Assembly: GCF_003345525.1 (NCBI RefSeq)
Contig: NZ_QQNH01000001.1
Location: 244,497 to 308,496, forward strand
Length of the DNA: 64,000 nucleotides
Direction of reading: 5' to 3'
Origin: Pelagibacterium lacus
GTDB taxonomy: Bacteria; Pseudomonadota; Alphaproteobacteria; Rhizobiales; Devosiaceae
Shown here: piece by piece, positions 1 through 10,747 of the stretch
Position numbering within the stretch: the first letter of the stretch is position 1
How the letters are laid out: each line of letters opens with the position of its first letter
The notes under the pieces: model-generated
What the model saw: only the letters and a program-made list of their open reading frames with translations
What the model was told of the DNA's origin: nothing
Database searches by the model: none
Made by a program: the position numbers and the translations under genes

Positions 1-684
1 GGCACCAATACCGACCCCTATCAGCCGCTGGAGCGCAAATACAAGGTGATGCGCGCAGTGCTCAAGGTGCTGCTCGACACCAGGCACCCGGTGACCATCG
101 TCACCAAATCGGCGCTGATCGTGCGCGACCTCGACATCCTCACCAAGATGAGCAAGCTCGGGCTGGTTTCGGTGGGGATTTCGGTGACCTCGATGGATCA
201 CAAGCTCTCGCGCTTCATGGAGCCGCGCGCCTCGACCCCGTCGCGGCGGCTGGAAGCGATCCGGCTGCTGTCCGAATCGGGCATTCCGACCCGGATCATG
301 GCCGCGCCGATGATCCCGGCCGTCAACGACCACGAACTCGAACGCATTCTCGACGCCGGCAAGGCGCAGGGCGCCCGGATGGCCTCGATGATCCTGCTGC
401 GCCTGCCGGGCGAGGTGCGCGACATCTTCCGCGAGTGGCTGCTCAAGACCTATCCCGACAAGGTACGGCACGTGATGAACCTCGTGCGCGACACGCGGGG
501 CGGGCGCGACAACGATCCCCGCTTCGGCACGCGGTTCACCGGCGAGGGGCCCTATGCGACGCTGATGCATCAGCGGTTCGAAAAGGCGATTGCCCGGCTG
601 GGGCTGGACGAGCAGATGGTGCCGCTGCGCACCGACCTGTTCGCGCATCCCAAACCGGACTCGCCACAATTGAGCCTGTTCTGA
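1..684 (+). CDS. PA0069-family radical SAM protein (5' end missing)
   Basis: The reading frame is open from the first base, so this is the C-terminal part of a gene that starts outside the window; the radical SAM CxxxCxxC cluster motif is not visible. The segment begins with [14 protein letters not shown], a signature of the PA0069/SplB-like radical SAM family, followed by [16 protein letters not shown] and the later barrel strands, and ends in a short PQLSLF tail. The family has an intact radical SAM core but no well-established substrate. The next gene, rnhB, starts 46 bp downstream on the same strand. Family assignment is confident; the reaction is unknown. Confidence 0.85.
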   Translation, partial: GTNTDPYQPLERKYKVMRAVLKVLLDTRHPVTIVTKSALIVRDLDILTKMSKLGLVSVGISVTSMDHKLSRFMEPRASTPSRRLEAIRLLSESGIPTRIMAAPMIPAVNDHELERILDAGKAQGARMASMILLRLPGEVRDIFREWLLKTYPDKVRHVMNLVRDTRGGRDNDPRFGTRFTGEGPYATLMHQRFEKAIARLGLDEQMVPLRTDLFAHPKPDSPQLSLF

Positions 685-730
685 CAATCGCGCCCTTGCC
701 TCGCCCAAGGGGTTTGGCATTGTAGCGCCC

Positions 731-1378
731 ATGGTCAAACGCGATTCGAAACCGGCTGCCGCGCCAGCCCCCCTGCCCGACCTCTTTTATGAGCAAGAGG
801 CGGTGCGAGCCGGTGCGCGGCTGGTGGCCGGCATCGACGAAGCCGGGCGCGGGCCGCTGGCCGGGCCGGTGGTGGCCGCCGCGGTGATCCTCGATCCCCG
901 GCGCGTGCCGGCCGGGCTCAACGATTCCAAGAAGCTCACCGAGGAGCGGCGCGAGGCCCTGTTCGCCGAGATCATGGAAACGGCGCAGGTGGGGTTCTGC
1001 GCCGCGCCGGTCGAGGTGATCGACAGGCTCAACATCCTGGGCGCCACCATGTGGGCCATGTGCAAGGCGCTCGACGCCCTGCCGCTCAGGCCCGACCTGG
1101 CGCTGATCGACGGCAACCGCATCCCGGCCGAGCTCTCCTGCCCCGGGCAGTTCGTCATCGGCGGCGACGGTAAAAGCGTCTCGATCGCGGCGGCCTCGAT
1201 CGTCGCCAAGGTGGTGCGGGACCGCATGTGCCGCATCATGGATTGCGGCCATCCCCATTACAGTTTCGGCCGGCACAAGGGCTATGGCACGGCGCTGCAT
1301 CTGGAGGCGCTGACCGCGCACGGCCCCTCGGACCTGCACCGGATGAGCTTTGCCCCGGTGCTGGCAGCGCGCCGGTAA
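731..1378 (+). CDS. rnhB: Ribonuclease HII
   Basis: Cytoplasmic endonuclease that cleaves the RNA strand of RNA-DNA hybrids and removes ribonucleotides misincorporated in DNA. At 215 aa it has the usual family length. The N-terminal catalytic motif [15 protein letters not shown] gives acidic residues D36 and E37, and LALIDGNR supplies the third aspartate near residue 127. NDSKKLT near residue 64 and the HKGYGT motif in the C-terminal third are also family hallmarks. It precedes ccrM by 84 bp of A/T-richer DNA that probably holds the ccrM promoter. Confidence 0.95.
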   Translation: MVKRDSKPAAAPAPLPDLFYEQEAVRAGARLVAGIDEAGRGPLAGPVVAAAVILDPRRVPAGLNDSKKLTEERREALFAEIMETAQVGFCAAPVEVIDRLNILGATMWAMCKALDALPLRPDLALIDGNRIPAELSCPGQFVIGGDGKSVSIAAASIVAKVVRDRMCRIMDCGHPHYSFGRHKGYGTALHLEALTAHGPSDLHRMSFAPVLAARR

Positions 1379-1385
1379 GGGCCTG

Positions 1386-2599
<1,214 letters not shown>

Positions 2600-2629
2600 T
2601 TCCGACCTCCAATCAGTCAGGCATTCCTC

Positions 2630-2662
2630 GCCCCCGGTTTTCCCACCGGGGGCGCTTTTTGT
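2630..2662 (+). terminator. Rho-independent terminator after ccrM
   Basis: An 8-bp perfect stem, GCCCCCGG (2630-2637) with CCGGGGGC (2646-2653), has an 8-nt loop and is followed by a run of five T from 2656. It lies 30 bp after the ccrM stop and before a dispersed repeat. Confidence 0.85.
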
Positions 2663-2663
2663 T

Positions 2664-2769
2664 TAGAGCATTTCTGCGTTTCTTTGAAACGCCTTCATTG
2701 CTCTAAGTCTTTGTTTTATCGCGTTTCCGAACCGAATAAGTGGAATCCACTTATTCTGGAAACACTCTA
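2664..2769. repeat. Mosaic palindromic intergenic repeat, copy 1
   Basis: The element begins TAGAGC and ends ACTCTA. It contains two hairpins: the left one is bounded by AGAGCA (2665-2670) and TGCTCT (2699-2704) with an inner GCGTTTC/GAAACGC stem (2676-2692). The right one has 11-bp arms GAATAAGTGGA (2734-2744) and TCCACTTATTC (2746-2756), inside an outer GTTTCC (2723-2728)/GGAAAC (2758-2763) pair. The right half recurs almost unchanged at 50324-50394, while the left hairpin differs, hence mosaic. It resembles the RIME-type palindromic repeats of Rhizobiales. Its right end overlaps the mutY stop codon. It lies between convergent ccrM and mutY. Confidence 0.8.
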
Positions 2770-3834
2770 GGATATCCCCGCCGCCGCGAGGACCTTGCGA
2801 AAGAGGCTGGGCAGGGCTTCGTTGTCGAGGCGCGTTTCGTCGGCCCACCAGCCCTCGTCGAGCGGATGATCGCCCCGCGCCATCCAGACCGAAAGCGCCA
2901 GGTGGAAATGAGTAAAGGTGTGGGTGACCGCGCCCACCGCCCGCCAATCGGCGGCGAAGGGAAAGGCGGGCTCCGCCTCGTCCTCCTGCCAGGGGCTGCC
3001 GGGAATTTCGGTCATTTTGGCTAAGAGGCCCTTGGGCCCCCGCTGGCGCACGAACACCTTGCCCTCGGGGTGGCGGATGATGAAGGCATGGCCGTGGCGC
3101 CGGGGCTTTTCCGCCTTGGCGGGCGGGACGGGATAGGCCAGCGGATGGCCGCTGCGCGCGCCCAGGCAATCGGGTTCGAGCGGGCAGAGGAGGCAATTGG
3201 CGCGGCGCGGCGCGCAGATGGTGGCGCCCAGATCCATCATTGCCTGGGCGAAATCGCCGGCGCGGGCCGGCACCGCCGCTTGCACGGCGGCGCGGATCAG
3301 GGGCTTTTCCTCGCGCACGGCCTTTTCCAGCGCGCGGAAACGGGCCAGAACGCGGTCCACATTGCCGTCCACCACCGCGACCTGCTCGTCATGGCAAATG
3401 GCGGCGATAGCGGCGCTGGTGTAATCGCCGATGCCGGGAAGATCGCGCAATTGCGCCGCGCTGGTGGGGAAGACCCCGTCGAAGCGCTCGACCACGGCGC
3501 GGGCGCAGGCATGCAGGTTCCGCGCCCGGGCGTAATAGCCCAGCCCGGCCCATTGGACGAGGACGTCGTCGAGGGGAGCCGCCGCCAGATCGCGGACCGT
3601 GGGCCACAGGGTGGTGAAGGCGGCGAAATATTTGCGCACGGCGGCGATGGTGGTCTGCTGCAGCATGATTTCGCTCAGCCAGACGCGATAGGGATCGGGC
3701 CGCGCCCCGCGCGCCCGATCGGCCGGCGCCACCCGCCAAGGCAGGTCGCGGGCATGCCGGTCATACCAGGCGAGGACCGCCCGGGAATCGATTGTCGGAG
3801 CAAGGGTGTGTTGCGAGGGGGCGGATTGGGCCAT
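2767..3834 (-). CDS. mutY: A/G-specific adenine DNA glycosylase
   Basis: Base-excision repair enzyme that removes adenine mispaired with 8-oxoguanine. The N-terminal half holds the catalytic glutamate in SEIMLQQTT, the helix-hairpin-helix LPGIGDYTSAAI and the catalytic aspartate in VVDGNVDRV. An iron-sulfur loop follows, CAPRRANCLLCPLEPDC, with the canonical C-X6-C-X2-C-X5-C spacing. The C-terminal part fits the NUDIX-like domain that reads 8-oxoG. I chose the ATG at 3834 (MAQSAPSQH, 355 aa); an in-frame TTG at 3870 would add 12 residues but lies almost on the divergent dciA-like start. The stop codon lies inside the end of a palindromic repeat. Confidence 0.93.
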   Translation of the reverse strand: MAQSAPSQHTLAPTIDSRAVLAWYDRHARDLPWRVAPADRARGARPDPYRVWLSEIMLQQTTIAAVRKYFAAFTTLWPTVRDLAAAPLDDVLVQWAGLGYYARARNLHACARAVVERFDGVFPTSAAQLRDLPGIGDYTSAAIAAICHDEQVAVVDGNVDRVLARFRALEKAVREEKPLIRAAVQAAVPARAGDFAQAMMDLGATICAPRRANCLLCPLEPDCLGARSGHPLAYPVPPAKAEKPRRHGHAFIIRHPEGKVFVRQRGPKGLLAKMTEIPGSPWQEDEAEPAFPFAADWRAVGAVTHTFTHFHLALSVWMARGDHPLDEGWWADETRLDNEALPSLFRKVLAAAGIS

Positions 3835-3872
3835 AATGGAGGTGGTAAGGCTCACACGATGACGGCGCAAGC

Positions 3873-4370
3873 ATGACCAGGAAATCTCCCCCGCCGAAAC
3901 GGAAGAACCGGGCGATCCAGCTCGGCGACGTGGTCGACGGCATGCTCGACCCGGTGCTGCGCCGGCGGGGCTTCGCCGGGCGGGAGATCATCGCCAACTG
4001 GCAGGTCATCGCCCCATCCCCCTGGAACGCGGCGACCATGCCCGACAAGATGGTCTGGCCGCGCAAGGGCCGGCCCGATCCCGAGGGCGCGGTGCTCTAT
4101 CTGCGCTGCATCGAAAGCTACAAGGTGATGCTCGCCCATGACGCGCCGCAGATCGTGGGGGCCATCAACCGCTATTTCGGCTATCATCTGGTGCGCTCGG
4201 TGAGGCTATCGCTCAATCCGCTGTCCCTGCCCGCCGCCGCCTCAGCATCGAAGCCGGCGCCGAGCCGGGTGGCCCTGGCTCGGATCGAGAAGGAAACCGC
4301 TAGCGTTTCCAATCCGGAACTGCGCGCGGCGCTCGACAGGCTGGGGCGCGGCGTCCTGGGCAAAGGATGA
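3873..4370 (+). CDS. DciA-like protein (DUF721)
   Basis: A 165-aa protein with the DUF721 fold: a basic N-terminus (MTRKSPPPKRKNR), a predicted helix LGDVVDGMLDPVLRRRGFAG, the conserved IIANWQVIA stretch and a beta-rich LYLRCIESYKVMLAHD region. DUF721 proteins related to DciA load or assist the replicative helicase DnaB in bacteria that lack DnaC. It is divergent from mutY with almost no gap and is followed by a DsbA-like lipoprotein and smc, a neighbourhood I associate with Rhizobiales. The helicase-loader role is inferred from family only. Confidence 0.8.
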   Translation: MTRKSPPPKRKNRAIQLGDVVDGMLDPVLRRRGFAGREIIANWQVIAPSPWNAATMPDKMVWPRKGRPDPEGAVLYLRCIESYKVMLAHDAPQIVGAINRYFGYHLVRSVRLSLNPLSLPAAASASKPAPSRVALARIEKETASVSNPELRAALDRLGRGVLGKG

Positions 4371-4484
4371 CGGTCCCGTCACGGACTCACCGGCATGTGA
4401 ACGCCCTGCCCCCTTGCCGCCTTGAAGCTGACGTGTAGTGTGCGCGCACTTTATTGGATTTTTCGATCAGGAGTTAGAACTGTC

Positions 4485-5198
4485 ATGCTCAACCGACGCA
4501 ACCTGCTGCTCGCCGGCTCGAGTATTGGTCTTGTCTCGCTGCTTTACGGCTGCGGCGACACCTCGACCGCCAATGCCCAGAGCCCGGATGCGGCCCCGGC
4601 CGGGGATGCGCCCGCCGCCGAGGGGGATGTCGAGCTCTATGACGGTTCGGCGATCGAACCGATCAATGGCGATGCGATCAACAACCCGCCCCTGCCCGAC
4701 CGTCCCATGGGCGGTGTCGATGCGACGGTCACCGTGGTCGAATATGTTTCGCCCACCTGCCCGCATTGCGCGCAGTTCCACATGACCGTCCTGCCCCAGA
4801 TCAAGGAAACCTATATCGATACGGGCAAGATCCGCTTCATCGCCCGCCCGTTCCGCCGCAACGTGCTCGACCTCGCGGTGTTCATGGTCGCCGAGGCGGC
4901 CGGCGAGCAGTATAACGAGGTGCTGTCGACCTATCTCCAGACCCAGAACGTGTGGGCCGCGAGCGAAAATCCGCGCCAGGCCATCTTCGAAGTGGCCCAG
5001 CAATTCGGGTTTACACAGGAAAGGTTCGAGGACGTCTTGACCGACGAGGACTTGTTGGCTGCTATCGAAGCCACGCGCGAGCAGGCCCTGAACAGCTTCG
5101 GGCTCCAGGGGACGCCGACCTTCTATATCAATGGCCGGAGATTCGAGGGCAACTATACCTATGAAGCGTTGTCGGCCGAAATCGAGAACCAGCTCTAG
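4485..5198 (+). CDS. DsbA-family thiol-disulfide oxidoreductase lipoprotein
   Basis: Periplasmic thioredoxin-fold protein of 237 aa. The N-terminus MLNRRNLLLAG has a twin-arginine-like pair, and LVSLLYGC gives a lipobox with Cys23 as the lipidated residue. A low-complexity Ala/Pro linker leads to the fold, whose active site is SPTCPHCAQF (Cys92 and Cys95). The cis-proline loop is GTPTFYING near the C-terminus. The start is set by an AGGAG site at 4469-4473; an upstream alternative start would spoil the signal peptide. CPHC is the DsbA-type active site, so oxidation of secreted cysteines is likely. It is 24 bp upstream of smc. Confidence 0.88.
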   Translation: MLNRRNLLLAGSSIGLVSLLYGCGDTSTANAQSPDAAPAGDAPAAEGDVELYDGSAIEPINGDAINNPPLPDRPMGGVDATVTVVEYVSPTCPHCAQFHMTVLPQIKETYIDTGKIRFIARPFRRNVLDLAVFMVAEAAGEQYNEVLSTYLQTQNVWAASENPRQAIFEVAQQFGFTQERFEDVLTDEDLLAAIEATREQALNSFGLQGTPTFYINGRRFEGNYTYEALSAEIENQL

Positions 5199-5222
5199 CC
5201 GCTCCTGCTGCCGAGGCGCGGA

Positions 5223-8200
5223 ATGAAGTTTTCGCGCCTCAGGCTCCTGGGCTTCAAATCCTTCTCCGATCCCGTAGAACTGGTGCTCGAACCCGGCATT
5301 ACCGGAGTCGTGGGGCCGAACGGGTGCGGAAAATCCAACCTGGTCGAGGCGCTGCGCTGGGTGATGGGCGAAAGCTCGTACAAGGCCATGCGCGCCTCGG
5401 GCATGGACGATGTGATCTTTTCGGGCTCGGGCAACCGGCCGGCGCGCAATTCGGCGGAAGTGACCGTCGTCCTCGACAATGCCGACCGCACGGCGCCGCA
5501 GCAGTTCAACACCGCCGACACGCTGGAAATCTCCCGCCGCATCGAGCGCGAGCAGGGCTCGGTCTATCGCATCAACGGCCGCGAGGTGCGGGCGCGGGAC
5601 GTGCAGCTCATGTTCGCCGACGCCTCGACCGGCGCGCATTCGCCCGCCCTGGTGCGCCAAGGCCAGATCGGCGAACTGATCGCCGCCAAGCCGACGCAAA
5701 GGCGGGCCCTGCTGGAAGAAGCCGCCGAGATCTCGGGGCTGCATTCGCGCCGGCACGAGGCGGAACTGCGCCTGCGGGCGGCCGAGCAGAATCTCGAACG
5801 GGTCGACGATATCATCGCCCAGGTCGAGGTGCAGCTCGAAACGCTCAAGCGCCAGGCGCGGCAGGCGACGCGCTATCGCGCCCTGTCGGGGGACATCCGC
5901 CGCGCCGAGGCGACGCTCTATCACATCCGCTGGGTAAAGGCGCGCTATGCGGAAAAGGAAACCGAGGCGCAGCAGGGCCGGCTGATCAACCAATTGGCCG
6001 AGGCCAGCCATCTCGAGCATCAGGCCAAGAAGGTGCTCGAGGCCATGGACGCCGAATTGCAGCCGCTGCGCGACGCGGATGCGGCGGCGGGCGCGGTGTT
6101 GCAGCGCCTCACCATACTGCGCGGGCAACTCGAGGAAGAATTGCGCCGGGCCAATTCGCGCCGGGCCGAGCTGGAGGACCGGCTGCGGCAGATCGATACC
6201 GATATCGGGCGCGAGACGGCGCTGATCGGCGAAAGCGAGGGGCTGATCGAGAGTCTGGTCGCCGAGCGCGAGGACTTGACTGAAGCCGCCGAAAGCGACG
6301 CGGACGCGAGCGAGGTGGCCCGCGCCCGGGCCGAGGAAGCCCGCGCGGCGCTGGACGAAGCCGAGGCGCTGGCGCGGCAGGCCGCCGAGGCCGTGGCGGC
6401 GATCCGCGCTCAGCGCAGCCAGGCGACCCGATCGGCCGAGGACGCGATGCAGCGCCTCGCCCGATTGCAGGGTCAGCTCGACGATGTGGCGCGGGATGCC
6501 GAGGCGGTGCAGGCCAGCCTCGATGCCGACCACACCGTGGCCGAGCGGCGCGCCGCGCTGGAAACAGCGCAGGAAACGGCGGCCATGGCCGAGGAACAGG
6601 TCGAGATCGCCGAGGCGGCGGTCGCCGACGCGGAAGGCGAGTTCGAAGCGGCGCAACCGCTCCTGGCCGATATGGAGGCCCGGCTCAACCGGCTGGAAAG
6701 CGAGGCCGAGACACTGGCGCGGGTGCTCAATGTGGATGGCGGATCGTTGTGGCCGGCGGTGGTCGATGCGCTGACGGTGGCGCCGGGCATGGAAACCGCT
6801 TTGGGCGCCGCGCTGGGGGACGATCTGGACGCTTCCTCGGACAGCGCCGCCCCACTCTACTGGACCCAGAGCGAGGCCCTGCCCGACGACCCCGCCCTGC
6901 CCGAGGGGGTCAAGGCGCTGTCGGCCTTCGTTTCGGGCACGCCGCTGCTGCGGCGCCGGCTCGACCAGATCGGGCTGGTCGAAGACGTGGCGGATGGGGC
7001 GCGGCTGATGGCCGGGCTGCGGCCGGGGCAGCGGCTGGTGAGCCGGGAGGGTGGGCTGTGGCGCTGGGACGGGTTCGTCGCCAAGGCCGACGCGCCCACT
7101 CCGGCGGCGCAGCGCCTCGCCCAGCGCAACCGGCTCGCCGAACTCGACAGCGCGATCAAGACCTTGCGGGTTGCGCGCGGCGAGGCGCAGGCGCGGGTCG
7201 CGGCATTGCGGGCGCGGCTGGACGCAGCTCGGCAGGCCGAAGCCCAGCAGCGGGCCGCGTGGCGGGACGCGCAAAGGACGATCGCGGCGGCCCAGGCCGG
7301 GCTCGATGCGGCGCACAAGAACCTCGCCGAGCTCAATGCGCGGCAGACGGCGCTGGAGGAAGCGCGGACCCGGCTTGAGGACAGCCTCGCCGAGGCGCAG
7401 GCGGCGGCGGAGGAGGCCCAGGCCGTGCTGAGCGAACTGGGCGAGGAAGGCGACGCGGTGCGCGAGGCCGAGACGCGGCAGCGGGCGCTGGCCGGCCTGC
7501 GCGACGCCTCCGAACAGGCGCGGGTGCGGCTGGCGGGCTATGAAAGCGCGTCGCAGATGCGGCAATCGCGGCTTTCCCGCATCGGGCAGGAACTGGAGAG
7601 CTGGCAGCGGCGGCGACAGGGAGCCGAGGGGCAGATCGAAACCCTCAGGCGGCGGCGCGGCGAGATCGAGGGGCAGATCGGCGAGCTCAACGCAACGCCT
7701 GATGCGTTCGACGTCAAGCGCGCGGCGCTGGACGACCAGTTCGAAGACGCCGAATATGCGCGCAAGCGGGCATCCGACACCCTCAGCGCAGCGCAATCGG
7801 CCTATAAGGACGCCGACCGCGCGGCGCGGCTGGCCGCCGAGGGGCTGGCCGACACGCGGGCCGAGATGGCGCGCGTGGAAGAACGGCTGAAGGCCAATGT
7901 GGCGACGCGCCAGCAGGTGGAGCGCCAGATCGTCGAGACCCTGGGCATCGCCGCGGACCGCACCGCGGAGGCGGCCGGCATCCGCCCCGAAAGCGCCCTT
8001 CCCGAGGAAGCGGCCACCGAATCGCGGGTGGAGCGGCTCAAGGCGGAGCGCGAGCGGCTGGGCGGGGTCAACCTCATGGCCGAGGAGGAAGCGGCGGAGG
8101 TGCAGGACAAGCTCGACACCATGGTCAATGACCGCGAGGACCTGATCGCGGCCATCGCCAAGTTGCGCACCGGCATTTCCAATCTCAACCGCGAGGGCCG

Positions 8201-8684
8201 GGCGCGGCTGATGGAGGCGTTCGAAAAGGTAAACACCCATTTCCGCGAGCTGTTCACCACGCTGTTCGGCGGCGGCACGGCGGAGCTGACCTTCGTCGAA
8301 AGCGACGATCCCCTGCAGGCCGGGCTGGAAATCATCGCCCGGCCGCCGGGCAAGAAGCCCCAGACCATGACGCTGCTCTCGGGAGGGGAACAGGCGCTGA
8401 CGGCGATGAGCCTGATCTTTGCGGTGTTCCTCACCAATCCGGCGCCGATCTGCGTGCTCGACGAGGTGGACGCCCCGCTCGACGACGCCAATGTGGAGCG
8501 GTTCTGCAACCTGCTCGAATCGATGCGCCAGCGCACCGAGACGCGGTTTCTGGTCATCACCCACAATCCGATCACCATGGCGCGCATGGACCGGCTGTTC
8601 GGGGTGACCATGCCCGAGCGCGGGGTGAGCCAACTGGTCTCGGTCGACCTGCGCACGGCCGAAACCTTTCTCGAGGCGAGCTGA
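5223..8684 (+). CDS. smc: Chromosome segregation ATPase SMC
   Basis: Structural maintenance of chromosomes protein, 1153 aa, the normal bacterial length. The N-terminal head has Walker A GPNGCGKSN (residues 31-39). Two long Ala/Glu/Arg-rich coiled coils flank a hinge at roughly residues 490-620, and the C-terminal head carries the ABC signature LLSGGEQAL near residue 1051 and Walker B PICVLDEVDAPL. The protein forms a dimer that works with ScpA/ScpB in origin segregation and DNA compaction; neither partner is in the window. Its TGA stop overlaps the ATG of the next gene (ATGA), which shows translational coupling. Confidence 0.96.
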   Translation: MKFSRLRLLGFKSFSDPVELVLEPGITGVVGPNGCGKSNLVEALRWVMGESSYKAMRASGMDDVIFSGSGNRPARNSAEVTVVLDNADRTAPQQFNTADTLEISRRIEREQGSVYRINGREVRARDVQLMFADASTGAHSPALVRQGQIGELIAAKPTQRRALLEEAAEISGLHSRRHEAELRLRAAEQNLERVDDIIAQVEVQLETLKRQARQATRYRALSGDIRRAEATLYHIRWVKARYAEKETEAQQGRLINQLAEASHLEHQAKKVLEAMDAELQPLRDADAAAGAVLQRLTILRGQLEEELRRANSRRAELEDRLRQIDTDIGRETALIGESEGLIESLVAEREDLTEAAESDADASEVARARAEEARAALDEAEALARQAAEAVAAIRAQRSQATRSAEDAMQRLARLQGQLDDVARDAEAVQASLDADHTVAERRAALETAQETAAMAEEQVEIAEAAVADAEGEFEAAQPLLADMEARLNRLESEAETLARVLNVDGGSLWPAVVDALTVAPGMETALGAALGDDLDASSDSAAPLYWTQSEALPDDPALPEGVKALSAFVSGTPLLRRRLDQIGLVEDVADGARLMAGLRPGQRLVSREGGLWRWDGFVAKADAPTPAAQRLAQRNRLAELDSAIKTLRVARGEAQARVAALRARLDAARQAEAQQRAAWRDAQRTIAAAQAGLDAAHKNLAELNARQTALEEARTRLEDSLAEAQAAAEEAQAVLSELGEEGDAVREAETRQRALAGLRDASEQARVRLAGYESASQMRQSRLSRIGQELESWQRRRQGAEGQIETLRRRRGEIEGQIGELNATPDAFDVKRAALDDQFEDAEYARKRASDTLSAAQSAYKDADRAARLAAEGLADTRAEMARVEERLKANVATRQQVERQIVETLGIAADRTAEAAGIRPESALPEEAATESRVERLKAERERLGGVNLMAEEEAAEVQDKLDTMVNDREDLIAAIAKLRTGISNLNREGRARLMEAFEKVNTHFRELFTTLFGGGTAELTFVESDDPLQAGLEIIARPPGKKPQTMTLLSGGEQALTAMSLIFAVFLTNPAPICVLDEVDAPLDDANVERFCNLLESMRQRTETRFLVITHNPITMARMDRLFGVTMPERGVSQLVSVDLRTAETFLEAS

Positions 8685-9058
8685 TGATCGAGCAGATGGC
8701 CGGCCCCATGCTGATTCTGGCGCGCTTTCTCATGGGGGCGCTGTTCATCGTGGGCGGGCTGCGCCATTTTCCACAGCTCGATGCCATCACCCCCGCCCTC
8801 GCGGCGCGCGGCGTGCCCATGCCCAAGACGGTGCTGATCGTCGGCTCGACCTATCAGGTCGGATTCGGCATCCTGCTGGCGCTCGGCCTCGTGGTGCCCT
8901 ATTCTGCCTTCGCCCTTATCGTCTTCACGATCGCGGCAAGCCTGATGCTGGTCAATTTCTGGGACAAGGCCGAGCCGGAGCGCTCCATGCTGCTGGGTGT
9001 CTTCCTCTCCAACATGGCGATCATCGGCGGGCTGCTGTCCCTCGCCGCCAGCGCTTGA
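8684..9058 (+). CDS. DoxX family membrane protein
   Basis: A 124-aa integral membrane protein with four hydrophobic segments: residues about 7-24 (LILARFLMGALFIVGGL), 48-70, 73-92 and 100-122. The RFLMGALFIVGGLRHF stretch is typical of DoxX/DoxD-like proteins, which are linked to redox or membrane-stress functions without a firmly established activity. Its ATG overlaps the smc stop by four bases. No terminator is evident before the atp promoter. Confidence 0.8.
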   Translation: MIEQMAGPMLILARFLMGALFIVGGLRHFPQLDAITPALAARGVPMPKTVLIVGSTYQVGFGILLALGLVVPYSAFALIVFTIAASLMLVNFWDKAEPERSMLLGVFLSNMAIIGGLLSLAASA

Positions 9059-9182
9059 ACGCAGGCAGATTCCCCCGCCGGGCCATCATCTCGACACAAT
9101 GGGCGCGTTGACGCGATGCCGCACCCTGGCAAAAAGGCAACAAGGCGTTGAAATCACATTGATTTTTGTCATCGAACCCTGC

Positions 9183-9211
9183 TTGACACTGATGGGTCGC
9201 ATCACTATGGT
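9183..9211 (+). promoter_or_regulatory. Sigma-70-like promoter of the F0 ATP synthase operon
   Basis: TTGACA at 9183-9188 is a perfect -35 box. A 17-bp spacer leads to TATGGT at 9206-9211, a good -10. It lies 64 bp before the GTG start of atpI in the 216-bp gap after the DoxX gene. No other promoter match this good was seen in the gap. Confidence 0.65.
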
Positions 9212-9274
9212 GCGCGCGACTTTGAAGGCACCCACCTGCCGGGTGTCCGGCTGGGCTGGAGCGGTGGTTTTGAA

Positions 9275-9646
9275 GTGACCAATTCCGACGACAAACCGGC
9301 TGGAACCACGCCCCCTCGTCCGCAATCGGAGACATCCGATCTCGGAGACCGGATCAGGAAGGCACAGGAAGCGCGCGCGGCGGCCCAGGCCGACCCGCAA
9401 TCTTCCCGGCAGGGCGATATGTCGACACTGGCGCGGGGCTTGCGCATCGGTGCCGAATTCGTTGCGGCGATCCTGGTCGGATCGGGTATAGGCTACCTGA
9501 TCGACATGGTCGCGGGGACCACGCCCTGGGCGCTGCTCATCATGTTCATGGTGGGGTTTGCGGCTGGTATTTTGAACGTCACTCGTGTAGTGGCGGAGCT
9601 GAACGCTCAAAGGTCCTCATCCCCGGATGCGGACGAAACGGACTGA
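9275..9646 (+). CDS. atpI: ATP synthase accessory protein AtpI
   Basis: A 123-aa protein with a charged, Pro/Ala-rich N-terminal half and two membrane segments (about residues 62-80 and 86-105) separated by a short loop; GSGIGYLID and the second segment are typical of AtpI/AtpZ. The family assists assembly of the c-ring and may carry Mg2+. The start is a GTG at 9275. It is the first gene of the F0 operon and ends 25 bp before the likely atpB start. Confidence 0.88.
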   Translation: MTNSDDKPAGTTPPRPQSETSDLGDRIRKAQEARAAAQADPQSSRQGDMSTLARGLRIGAEFVAAILVGSGIGYLIDMVAGTTPWALLIMFMVGFAAGILNVTRVVAELNAQRSSSPDADETD

Positions 9647-9671
9647 AGGACGAGATAGGGGCTTAAAGACC

Positions 9672-10445
9672 TTGGCGAACGATCCGATTCACCAATTTGT
9701 CATCTATGACATCTTTTCCTTCGGGACCATCGGCGGCGACGGCACCGAAGGCAGCGGCATTTCGCTCGCTTTCACCAATTCCTCCCTGTTCATGGCGCTG
9801 ACCACCCTCACCATCTGCGCCTATCTGATCCTCACCACGCGCCGCCGGGGCCTGATCCCCAATCGCTGGCAGCTGACATCGGAAATGGCCTATGAATTCG
9901 TGGCCAACATGGTGCGAAGCAATGCGGGCACTGAGGGCATGAAGTTCTTCCCCCTGGTGTTCTCGCTGTTCATGTTCATCTTCATCGGGAACATGTTCGG
10001 CATGATCCCGTATTTCTATACCTTCACCAGCCAGATCATCGTGACCTTCGCGCTCGCCATGCTGGTGATGACCGTGGTGGTGGCCTATGGCTTCATCAAG
10101 AACGGGCCGAAATTCCTAAAACTCTTCGTGCCCTCGGGCGTTCCGGGCTACATCGTTCCCATCGTGACGCCGATCGAGGTGATCTCGTTCCTGTCGCGGC
10201 CGATTTCGCTCTCGGTCCGTCTGTTCGGCAACATGCTGGCCGGCCATATCACGCTCAAGGTGTTCACCGGCTTCGTGGTTTCGCTCGCCTCCTTGGGCGC
10301 GGTGGGTATCGTGGGCGCGGTGCTGCCGCTCCTCATGGGCGTGGCGATCACCGCCCTCGAATTCATGGTCTCGACAGTGCAGGCATATGTGTTTGCCGTG
10401 CTGACCTCCATGTACCTCAACGATGCGATCCACCCGTCGCATTAA
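9672..10445 (+). CDS. atpB: F0F1 ATP synthase subunit a
   Basis: Membrane subunit that forms the proton half-channels against the c-ring. I place the start at a TTG (9672), giving [14 protein letters not shown] after the initiator, the usual N-terminus of alphaproteobacterial AtpB (257 aa). An in-frame ATG at 9627 would add 15 residues but overlaps atpI. The essential arginine is in [14 protein letters not shown], and the C-terminal helix has the conserved [19 protein letters not shown] pattern. Several transmembrane helices are visible. Upstream is atpI, downstream atpE. Confidence 0.94.
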   Translation: MANDPIHQFVIYDIFSFGTIGGDGTEGSGISLAFTNSSLFMALTTLTICAYLILTTRRRGLIPNRWQLTSEMAYEFVANMVRSNAGTEGMKFFPLVFSLFMFIFIGNMFGMIPYFYTFTSQIIVTFALAMLVMTVVVAYGFIKNGPKFLKLFVPSGVPGYIVPIVTPIEVISFLSRPISLSVRLFGNMLAGHITLKVFTGFVVSLASLGAVGIVGAVLPLLMGVAITALEFMVSTVQAYVFAVLTSMYLNDAIHPSH

Positions 10446-10491
10446 ACTCCAAGTAGACCCCTCAGTTCTAAGGCTTTGAAAGGATCACAAA

Positions 10492-10719
10492 ATGGAAGCT
10501 GAAGCCGCAAAGTACATCGGTGCCGGTATCGCCTGTTTCGGTATGGCTGGCGCCGCAATTGGCGTGGCCAACATCTTCGGCAACTTCCTCTCGGGCGCCC
10601 TGCGCAACCCGTCGGCCGCCCCCAGCCAGTCGGGCAACCTGATCTTCGGTTTCGCCGTGACCGAAGCTCTGGGCATCTTCTCGTTCCTGGTTGCTCTTCT
10701 GCTCCTGTTCGCGGTCTGA
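10492..10719 (+). CDS. atpE: F0F1 ATP synthase subunit c
   Basis: A 75-aa hairpin protein of the proton-driven rotor ring. Helix 1 is rich in small residues ([18 protein letters not shown]), the polar loop is RNPSAAPSQ, and helix 2 carries the proton-binding glutamate in [10 protein letters not shown] ribosome-binding site (AAGGA) precedes the ATG. Subunit c is needed in many more copies than the other F0 subunits, and two RNA hairpins follow directly in the 108-bp gap before subunit b'. Confidence 0.96.
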   Translation: MEAEAAKYIGAGIACFGMAGAAIGVANIFGNFLSGALRNPSAAPSQSGNLIFGFAVTEALGIFSFLVALLLLFAV

Positions 10720-10747
10720 TCGACCTCCGCGTTCAGTACTTCTTGAA

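Noticed and set aside
4467..8633. A 1388-codon open frame on the minus strand across smc
   Set aside because: It is fully antisense to smc, which has all its motifs. The translation is biased to Arg, Gly, Leu and His, as expected from reading GC-rich codons backwards.
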